From contig NW_022985069.1 in NCBI RefSeq assembly GCF_010015585.1, forward strand, positions 284,744 through 348,743: a DNA stretch of 64,000 bases. The letters are read 5' to 3'. Below the pieces are notes generated by a model. The model did no database searches. It worked only from the letters and a program-made list of their open reading frames with translations, and was not told where the DNA came from. Shown piece by piece: positions 56,374-64,000 of this stretch. The position numbers were made by a program, and so were the translations under genes. The stretch's first letter is position 1. Each line of letters starts with the position of its first letter. Origin of the DNA: Eremomyces bilateralis CBS 781.70 (lineage: Eukaryota > Ascomycota > Dothideomycetes > Eremomycetales > Eremomycetaceae).

Positions 56374-59300
56374 ATGGCGTGGGATCATCTATCTATAAAC
56401 CGACCGCATCTGGTCTACATCATCCTCGGTGGCTTCACCAGCTTGTTCATGCTGTGCTCGTCCCTCATCAAAGAGCGCCTGTACATCGGCGAAGCCACTG
56501 TAGCCACCATCTGTGGCATAATCTTCGGTCCCCATGCCGCGAACCTGATCGACCCCATGACATGGGGGAACACCGATCAAATCACCCTCGAATTCTCACG
56601 CATTGTCTTGGTTGTGCAATGCTTCGCGATTGGCGTCGAATTGCCGCGATCGTACATGGAGAAGCATTGGCGGTCGGTCACGTTGTTGCTCGTCCCGGTC
56701 ATGACTTTTGGGTGGCTAATCACCTCTTTATTCATTTGGTGGATGTTCCATGAGCAGATGAACTGGCTGGACAGTCTTATCGTTGCGGCATGCGTGACGG
56801 CCACCGATCCCGTTTTGGCATCCTCCGTTGTTGGAAAGGGCAAATTCGCAAAGCGTATCCCGAAGCACTTGCGAGACCTCCTCTCCGCGGAATCAGGCTG
56901 CAATGACGGAATGGCCTTTCCGTTCATTTACATCGGCCTATATATTATTCGATATCGACCGGACGCGAACAAGGTCGCTTTCCATTGGTTCTGCTTCACC
57001 GTTCTGTACGAGTGCGTCTTCGGTGCTATCTATGGCGTTTTAATCGGCTATATTGCTCGTCGGGCCATTCGGTACGCGCACGAGAGGGACTTCATCGACA
57101 GGGAGAGCTTCCTTGTGTTCTACTTCGTGCTGGCCTTGTTCTGTGCTGGCTCCGGCAGTATCCTTGGCGTGGACGACCTACTGGTAGGCTTCGCAGCAGG
57201 CGTCGGGTTTAGTAATGACGGGTGGTTTCTCGAGAAAACGGAGGAGTCGCACGTTTCGAACGTCATCGATTTACTGATCAATTTGGCGTTCTTCGTCTAC
57301 TTCGGCACCATCATTCCATGGGAGCAGTTCAACACCGACATTCTCGGCATCCACCCGTGGCAGCTGATAGTGCTTGGGCTCCTCGTCCTATTCTTCCGTC
57401 GGATTCCAATCATGCTGGCTCTGAAGCCAGTTATACCGGATCTCAAGACATGGCGTGAGGCTCTGTTCGCCGGTCACTTTGGTCCTATTGGAGTTGGCGC
57501 GATTTTCATCTGCATCCTTGCACGCGCGGAGTTGGAGACGGAGGGCACGACACCGCTCGCTGAGCTCCCACCTAAAGACTTCGAGCACATGAATGTCATT
57601 GAGATGATTTGGCCGATAACCGCGTTCTTGGTCATCACGTCAATCATTGTGCATGGTTCCTCGATTGCTGTTTTCACGCTTGGAAAGCGAATCAATACCC
57701 TCACTCTCACATTGTCATATACTCAAGATCCTGCGGAAGGTCCCGGTTGGATGGAACGGTTACCCCGGATCCAGTCCAGGTCAAAGAGTCAAGCTTCGAC
57801 GCGCCGTGCGGAAAGCGTTGACTCTGCCCTGGAGGAAAAGGTTGAGCTCACTCCTGGCGGCCTGGCCGTCCCAAAGAATTTCCTACGCCGACAAAAGGAA
57901 GAAGATGCACCATCGCGATCATCCAGTGCTCGACCGTTCCGCAGACGAAAGAGAGATTCGTCTGGATATGGTCTTGGAGGGCCCATCTCTCAAAGTGCAA
58001 TCGAGCCGCTATCTATGCGGCAGAGCGAGTCAGATATCACTGGTGTTGTTTCTCCTACGGAGTCTGGCAGACAAATTTCCGCGACATCGCCTGAAGACGA
58101 TTCCTTGGTCACGGAGACGGACGGCGCTCCTCTGAAAATCACCTTATCGAGCTTACCACCCCAAGTTAGTGAAATCTATCACGAGGGAGACCACTTCGTC
58201 TTCGAGGACCGTGGTGGAAATGTACTAGCTGTGACGCAAACTCGGGGCGAAAACGATGACGAACGAATTAAAAACGCGCAGGAAGACTTATTATCGCAGT
58301 TTGAGTCGCGAGGAGACGAGGAATCTAGGGGGCGCCCGCGCACTCCGAAATCCAGAAGAGCTTCCGCTATACCTGAAGCAAAGAAGGAGGAGGTCTCCGA
58401 TCAGATCGAACCTGTATCAGCCCCGGACCATCACCTTTGGAACTGGCACGAGATACGACGCCGCGTGGGTCAAATCAGACACCATGATGGTGGAGAGCTC
58501 GAAGACCCAGCTAAAGGAAAAGGGCAAAAACGAGGACCGGCCTTGGCGTATCAATTTGGCAATACCATCATCGTCGAGGACGAACATGGCGAAGTCATCA
58601 AGAAATTCGATATTCCCGTGCAGAAGAAATCCGATCGACCTGTTCTTGAGCGCCGAGCAACCATCATGGACGCAAGCAGCGCATGGACTAAAGATGCAGT
58701 TCACAAGATGGGTGGTATGTTCGGTGCTCAACGGCTAGGTCATCAGACCGAACCTGTCGCAGAGGGTGGTGACGTGGAAAAAGGCGAGGCCGGTCCTTCA
58801 ACTGCAGGCCCCTCGGGTCCCGCAAAGAAACCCCATGACGCTGACGCCGACGACGATCGACTACGGTTCCGCGTCGCCGCCGGTGGCCGTAAAATGTCGA
58901 CTGCTGAGTTCATTGAGTCGTTCCGTCAATTAGAACCCAAAGCTCGCATGCTTGCTGTCAACAACTCGGACGCACCGGAGCATGTGAAACAAGAAATCAA
59001 AGCCGATGCCATGGCGCAGCAAGTTCAAAAGGCGCGCGGCGCCCCGGCCGTCAACATCGAGGAGACATCCTCCGGCTCCGTCTCGCCCTCTCGCCGTGCG
59101 CAAGATCCTGCTCGTCCATCCTCAACCCGGTCGAATTCACCGCGCAACGCCCCCCCACGATCGTCGGAATATACTCGTCTCGAGCCCATCCAGTCCCGTT
59201 CTTCTCACACGGACGACGAAGGCAGTCACGAGGTTCCCACGCATCCCCTTGCTGCTGACCTCGCCCGTTTTAATTTCGGCAACCACGGCGGCCAGGAAAC

Positions 59301-59652
59301 GCCAGCCAACCGACGCAGACGGCTCGTCGCCCGTGTCGTCCACACGCCTTCGGACCAAGCCGAGCAAGCGCCCGACGACAACGAAGGCGAAACCACCGCC
59401 GAACGGAAGCGAAGAGAGGGCGCGTTAGGCATCACGGGCGGTGACGAGAACAGTGAGAGCAGCGACGACGAAGAAGAAGGAGAAGGGCCGGGAATGCGAC
59501 GGGTGCCCGACGCCCAGACGCAACGGCAAGCGGTGACGTTCGCCGAACCGAGGCGGCCCACAGCGAGCGACGACGGGGGCGGGGAGGATGGGGAAGCGCA
59601 GGGCAGTGGAGAGACGAGGCGCCGACGTCTGCGATGGGCCGCGGGGAAGTAA
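56374..59652 (+). CDS. plasma-membrane Na+(K+)/H+ antiporter (Nha1/Sod2 family, CPA1)
   Basis: Intronless, 1092 residues. The first 450 or so residues form about twelve TM helices with family hallmarks: FGPHAANLIDP, VELPRSYMEKHWRS, CVTATDPVLASSVVGKG with the ion-binding Asp, LLSAESGCNDGMAFPFIY with the Asn-Asp pair, FFVYFGTIIPW and HFGPIGVGAIF. A hydrophilic C-terminal tail of about 640 residues follows, rich in Ser, Arg and Glu, with conserved islands such as LPPQVSEIYHEGDHFVFED and AYQFGNTIIVEDEHGEVIKK. In yeast Nha1 the tail regulates transport and salt response. The protein exports Na+ and K+ in exchange for H+ and sets cation and pH tolerance. The start gives the conserved MAWDHLSINRPHLVYIILGG. 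The absence of introns in 3.3 kb is notable but normal for this family. Confidence 0.94.
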   Translation: MAWDHLSINRPHLVYIILGGFTSLFMLCSSLIKERLYIGEATVATICGIIFGPHAANLIDPMTWGNTDQITLEFSRIVLVVQCFAIGVELPRSYMEKHWRSVTLLLVPVMTFGWLITSLFIWWMFHEQMNWLDSLIVAACVTATDPVLASSVVGKGKFAKRIPKHLRDLLSAESGCNDGMAFPFIYIGLYIIRYRPDANKVAFHWFCFTVLYECVFGAIYGVLIGYIARRAIRYAHERDFIDRESFLVFYFVLALFCAGSGSILGVDDLLVGFAAGVGFSNDGWFLEKTEESHVSNVIDLLINLAFFVYFGTIIPWEQFNTDILGIHPWQLIVLGLLVLFFRRIPIMLALKPVIPDLKTWREALFAGHFGPIGVGAIFICILARAELETEGTTPLAELPPKDFEHMNVIEMIWPITAFLVITSIIVHGSSIAVFTLGKRINTLTLTLSYTQDPAEGPGWMERLPRIQSRSKSQASTRRAESVDSALEEKVELTPGGLAVPKNFLRRQKEEDAPSRSSSARPFRRRKRDSSGYGLGGPISQSAIEPLSMRQSESDITGVVSPTESGRQISATSPEDDSLVTETDGAPLKITLSSLPPQVSEIYHEGDHFVFEDRGGNVLAVTQTRGENDDERIKNAQEDLLSQFESRGDEESRGRPRTPKSRRASAIPEAKKEEVSDQIEPVSAPDHHLWNWHEIRRRVGQIRHHDGGELEDPAKGKGQKRGPALAYQFGNTIIVEDEHGEVIKKFDIPVQKKSDRPVLERRATIMDASSAWTKDAVHKMGGMFGAQRLGHQTEPVAEGGDVEKGEAGPSTAGPSGPAKKPHDADADDDRLRFRVAAGGRKMSTAEFIESFRQLEPKARMLAVNNSDAPEHVKQEIKADAMAQQVQKARGAPAVNIEETSSGSVSPSRRAQDPARPSSTRSNSPRNAPPRSSEYTRLEPIQSRSSHTDDEGSHEVPTHPLAADLARFNFGNHGGQETPANRRRRLVARVVHTPSDQAEQAPDDNEGETTAERKRREGALGITGGDENSESSDDEEEGEGPGMRRVPDAQTQRQAVTFAEPRRPTASDDGGGEDGEAQGSGETRRRRLRWAAGK

Positions 59653-62180
59653 GTGAGTGGCGGTCGTTTCGACCGTCCGGGATTGCGAACAGCTATATAT
59701 CTTTCCTTTTTGCATGGAGTTTAGCAGCGGTTCTATCGTTCAGCGTAGTATCGCGATTGTGTGCGAGGAAAAGAGAGGCGGCACTTGATGATTGGTGATC
59801 ATTGCTGCGGTGGAAAGGGGCATTACTAGACTAACTAAACTTCATGTAGCTAATCAACGCATTCATTGATACCCAGTCCAACCTGTCATATACACATCAC
59901 GTCTCCCACGATGAGAATATCGCCAATGTAGCAGCGGACAGTCTATTTATCCGTAGTTCGCCCGGAAACACCACTGAAAGCAGCTACAGCCCACAGGATA
60001 TTGCTCCTCACTCCTAGTCCATCCATTTACTGATCATCGGGGTCGATAGATTCCAAAGTTGTCAAACTCCTTAAGTGAATCGGCACTAATAGCTGTTAAT
60101 GACTGGCGTCTCCACTGTCCCTGACTAAGACGCACCTAATGCCTTGTCGCGGACTTACTAAAGGAACAGGATTCGACCGGTGTTGAAGCGTGGCCGACTC
60201 TTGCGGTCGACCTCTTTGAAGTCCCGTCGAGGATGGACGAAGTTTTTGAAAGACTGCCATATATACTTCAAAGTGTTTCTGAGATGGGAAGACATGGCGA
60301 TGGGGAAGGTTAGGGACAACCTTTATTGACTGAACTAACTGAGTGAACTGATTGAGTTTTCCACTGCGAAAGGCTCCGTATTCTGTCTGGAAACTACGTG
60401 AACATTCTGAACTCTATAGACAGAATGCTCTGTTTTATAGACGGACTGACACAGCACAACTAAAAAAGACATAACGACATTCTGTTGCGGAGAAAAGTAC
60501 GATCAGGCTTCCAATACAGCTTCCTCGGTGACCCATAAGGCGTATCGTGGCTGATTCCCATCACGCCCTTCCCTTGACTGTGGCTTCAACCGGGTTACCA
60601 ATCCAGCTGAACGAACCGAGTTCGAGTCACCGAGACAGAGCAATATTTTGATGCCATTGGCGGCGTCGGCATCGCATATTTCGCGGGATTAGTTATCACC
60701 GTAGTTAAGTCCCGTCAGCACCGACAGTCCGAGGTACGGGAAAGAAAAGTGACTAGAGACAATTACAGAGCGACGATCTGAATGCTCGACTCAAGACATG
60801 TGTTCTTCTTGCCGCCACCAACATTGTGCAAGAAAACAACTGCTGACTGATGGAAACATCACAAGACTCTATTGCGTCAGACTGCGACTGAAACGAGGGA
60901 ATTCTGGGCGTCGAGTTCTACGAGCGGCAGAGTTCGGCTAACAAATGTTTGCGATGCGACTGGCAATACCATATAAAGCACCCGATGAAAAACAAACGGC
61001 TGCCGAGTCTCCATGCACTCCAACACCATTCGGGGGGCATGGAAGGACGGCGCAGGAGGGTCACCCATTGAAATTTGTCAGTACGCTCGAGAAATGGTAT
61101 TTTAGTCAGTAAATACTGGTAACTAGTTAGTTATAAGACTGGACTACACCTATGTGGCGTCGCAGGGTTCAATCCTTGCATCCTGACTGTAAATTGCAAT
61201 GGACAGTACGAAGTAAGGTAGGTCATGATCGATAGTCTTATCGATAGCCCACCACCAATACTCGATCCCTAATAGTATCCGGCAGTGGTCGGTTTCGAAG
61301 AATCGGTGAGCTCCTTGCGAGATGTGGCTTCGTGATGATGGGGTGACCTGACATTCGGATTTGAAATATATATGTAACGCCAGTACCTCCAGCTACGCAC
61401 TGGAATTCTGGAAAGCCCTGCAGAAAATCAGTTCGTATCTCAGAACCTTACCCACTCGTATGCTAGAATCATAATTAGTAGATCCTGTAAGGTAACGGGC
61501 TCTAGTGGCATGGCCAGCAATGTGTGCCGTCTTTCTGATACTTATACCTTCCACATTTCTCCGGCGATAGCGATTTGTCTTCACCAGGGGATGATGGCGG
61601 TCCATTGGACACCAGTATCGCGGATTTCGTATGCAACATCTATACTGTCCTATACCAGTCAATTATCCGCTACTCGATCAAATTATTAAATTCTCCAAAT
61701 CCTCTTCTTTTGATTTTCTCTTGTAGCCCCGAATTCGAGAGGTACATAGGCACATGGGAAGGTGCTGGTATTCACTGGGCAGTGGTGTAATTCCTGAGCT
61801 GCGCTGCTCACTTCTCAGTGGTCTCGGACGGGAACGTATGTCCTGATATACATGTAAATTATTTAACGGCTCATTGTAAATTCAGGAGTACCTACATGTA
61901 GGAGGCCGTCAGATTTGATGTTAAGAGATATTGGGATGGATATTCCTTGTCTCGGTTTAGTTGGTCTGGCCAGACCGCCAGCTGAGGTCAGTGTTGGCTT
62001 GGACCCACTGAGCCCTGCCAGGGTTTCTCACACCCTGAGGGTCAACCTTCAACGTCCTGCGTAAATAATACATACATATGCCATGACTATCTGGTTTCAT
62101 ACCGAGAAATTGCATTTCAATCACTTCTAGAACAGACCTGCCTTCAAGTTTGCCACCTGGGCCATCATCCGAACGATCCT
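59653..62180. other. gene-poor stretch before the MFS gene
   Basis: 2.5 kb with no supported gene. I noted a short inverted repeat (attctgtc near 60380 against gacagaat near 60420) and a B-box-like string near 61168, neither convincing as an element. Coding-like composition is absent. Confidence 0.45.
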
Positions 62181-62255
62181 ATGCGCCCTGGAGATCCTCA
62201 GCAATGTGAATCACCCTCTGCGCCCGGTTCCTTTAATCCGAGCAAACCGAACTGA
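62181..62255 (+). promoter_or_regulatory. upstream ORF before the MFS transporter
   Basis: ATG 62181 opens 24 codons (MRPGDPQQCESPSAPGSFNP and four more) ending with TGA at 62253-62255, 19 bp before the main ATG at 62275. Its composition resembles a transporter N-terminus, so it may instead be a relic of a longer first exon in another frame. If translated it would be expected to lower initiation at the main ATG. Confidence 0.4.
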
Positions 62256-62274
62256 ACATCAGGACAACCTCATC

Positions 62275-64000
62275 ATGGCGGCCTTCAAATTTACAGCCAA
62301 CCCTATCCAGATCGCGAGCTATGTTGGAGGTGTCGCACTCTTCAGTATCTCCTTCCTCGTCTTCCTCAACTCGAGCATATCGTTCGTGATCACCGACCGG
62401 ATTGGATTGAAGGATGGCGTCGGAGATGCGGTTGGCACACTGGGATTTGCAGATGAACTTGTCGCATTGGTCGCTTGTCCTATCTGGGGTGTTCTCAGCG
62501 ATCGTATCGGCGTGAGGTTGGTGGCGGTAATCGGATATTTGATTGTCGGCCTCAGTTTGATGCTGCTGGTTCAAGCGACGAACATCTATCCACAGCTCTT
62601 GCTGGCACGGTTGTTCTTCAGCATTGGAGGTGCTGCAACGTACGAAACCACAATCGGAGTCAACGACATAGGCTAATTTTACCTCAGCGCAACGATGGTC
62701 ACCGCAATTCTACCCGCCATGACTTATGAGAAACCCAATGATGGACGTACACAAGATACCTTCCCGTCAAATATGCGGTCACACCGTCATAGTGTAGCAC
62801 CGTCGGTCTCTTCCGAACTCACCATTACCCCCGCTCGATACCGTACACAATCACCGTTGTTCGAAGAATCCTCGAATTCAAAGAATTCTCCAGCCGCTGC
62901 TGCATCCCAGCTGGCTGGAGTGGTGGGGATGTTCACCGGGCTAGGAGCGCTGATTGCGCTGCTGATATTCCTTCCTCTACCTGCGACGTTCCAGAACCGA
63001 GGAGACGCCCCCAGTGATGCTGTTGCGAAAAGCTTCTACGTTGTCGGAACCATTTCCTTTGTGGTTGCGGCCTTCTGTTTCCTAGGACTGCGAGATCTCC
63101 CTGGCGAGGACGGAAAAGGCTGGCACCATGTTGGATCTTATCTCCACCAATTCAAGTCAAACCCCGACGTTGGATATGAGGAGTTAACACCGGACCTCCC
63201 ACCTTATCACCGACTTCTCTACAGAGCGTTCGTGCTCGGCTTCAAAGACGTTAACATCGGACTCGGATACCTCGGCGGATTCGTTGCGAGGGCGTCATCC
63301 GTTGCAATATCCCTCTTCATTCCTGTCTTCGTCAATGCCTATTTCATCTCGTCTGGATTGTGCTCCGGTGACTCAGGGTCGGACATCAGGCATCAGTGCA
63401 ACCGAGCCTACAAAGTAGCTGCAGCACTTTCTGGCGCCAGTCAACTTGTCGCGCTTCTCTGCGCGCCAGTGTATGGATATCTCTCCAGCAAGTACGTTCG
63501 TTTCAATGAACCTCTCCTGTTGGCGGCTATCTCGGGAATCGCGGGGTACCTGTCGTTCGGCCTTGTCAGGAACCCCGATTACAATGGCGAGGATGGAAGC
63601 GTGGGCGTCTTCTTTATTGTTGCGCTATTGGGAATCTCGCAGATTGGAGCAATCGTGTGCAGTCTTGGGCTCCTTGCACGCGGTATCCAAACTTCAGAGC
63701 CTCAAGTTAGGAAGACAGCAAATGGCGAAGCCGGCGACGGTCATTCTGTGGGAGGATCGGACAGTATGAGCAGCACACGAGTCGTGTCGCCATCTATCAC
63801 TTCTAATGGGCTGAGGAATCCATTAGATGAGACCGGTTTGGAAACAACAGACGGCACCATAGAAACGCAACCACTTCTTTCAAACCCCCCTCCCGAAACA
63901 TCCACAAGCGAAGATAGGAGGCAACTCAAAGGATCAATAGCAGGGATCTATTCTCTGGCTGGCGGCGCAGGCATTCTTCTACTCACCAAGGTCGGTGGTG
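62275..64000 (+). CDS. MFS transporter, 3' end beyond the window
   Basis: Two exons seen: 62275-62639 and 62688 to the window end, joined by a 48 bp intron (GTACGA donor, GGCTAATT branch, CTCAG acceptor) that removes an in-frame TAA and restores GGAATATMVTAILPAMT. The first 12-TM half shows IASYVGGVALFSISFLVFLN, the MFS loop 2-3 motif variant WGVLSDRIGVRLV and ARLFFSIGGA. A polar loop of about 60 residues follows, then FVARASSVAISLFIPVFVNA and LGISQIGAIVCSLGLLARGI. A large polar insert (DETGLETTDGTIETQPLLSN) precedes the last visible helix. This resembles the ascomycete MFS group with long cytosolic loops rather than drug or sugar transporters, and the substrate is unknown. The ATG at 62275 begins the hydrophobic region; a GTG-started extension to 62206 is unlikely. 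Confidence 0.85.

Noticed and set aside
60375-60435. Short inverted repeat around 60380 and 60420 that might bound a small transposon
   Set aside because: Only about 8-9 bp, no target-site duplication, no internal sequence of interest.
60585-60640. GTTCGAGTC B-box-like string with an A-box-like string upstream
   Set aside because: The T stem does not pair and the acceptor ends do not match.
61105-61200. tRNA-like signals: GGTTCAATCC near 61168 and a partly complementary end pair (AGTCAGT / CCTGACT)
   Set aside because: No D-arm with the expected A-box and no five-pair T stem or anticodon stem can be drawn; looks like chance.

Overview
The window is nuclear DNA of a filamentous ascomycete (Pezizomycotina; a Eurotiomycete is my best guess from the protein sequences, which is inference). 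The reasons are dense intron-bearing genes on both strands, short GT-AG introns (mostly 46-73 bp) with CTAAC/CTGAC-like branch sites, ascomycete-type proteins (separase, Brn1/Cnd2 condensin, a TslA/Tps3-like trehalose subunit, Rad5, a cutinase) and pyrimidine-rich leaders. I see no CRISPR array, rRNA, convincing tRNA, retroelement or DNA transposon.

Layout. 0-5.4 kb: a secreted M20 peptidase (+) runs tail-to-tail into the peroxisomal AAA ATPase PEX1 (-). PEX1 shares a 431 bp divergent promoter with MCM7 (+, to 8.4 kb), and that promoter carries a tight group of ACGCG/ACGCGT cell-cycle boxes. 8.7-10.2 kb: a CE5 cutinase (-) with a long Gly/Ser/Leu tail encoded in part by 75 bp tandem repeats. 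11.4-13.9 kb: ER class I alpha-1,2-mannosidase (-). 14.7-17 kb: a small unrecognised gene (-) and an FtsJ-fold methyltransferase (+) with an in-frame TAG near its apparent start. 17.4-20.0 kb: condensin kleisin subunit (-). 21.2-25.5 kb: an unrecognised integral membrane protein (+) and a GABA/amino-acid permease (+). 26.8-29.8 kb: trehalose synthase regulatory subunit (+) with a GC-AG intron. 30.4-32.0 kb: eIF2 gamma (-). 34.0-36.3 kb: ArfGAP-UBA protein (+). 37.6-44.1 kb: separase (-, one 6.5 kb exon). 44.8-45.8 kb: a decayed 2OG-Fe(II) oxygenase (+). 46.3-49.7 kb: RAD5 (-), divergent from an NDUFAF6-like mitochondrial protein (+, 50.1-51.4 kb). 53.3-54.2 kb: an orphan single-TM protein. 56.4-59.7 kb: Na+/H+ antiporter (+). 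62.3 kb to the end: an MFS transporter (+), cut by the window edge.

How the genes relate. This is mostly a conserved housekeeping stretch, not an operon or a biosynthetic cluster. Four genes act in chromosome replication, repair or segregation (MCM7, condensin kleisin, separase, RAD5), and three of their upstream regions contain multiple ACGCG motifs, which fits S-phase control by an MBF-like factor. The accessory flavour lies in the cutinase tail, the broken oxygenase, the two orphans and the gene-poor 51.4-56.4 and 59.7-62.2 kb stretches. I did not find a convincing new multi-gene system. Splice sites were assigned by eye from frame continuity and family conservation; none has transcript support here.
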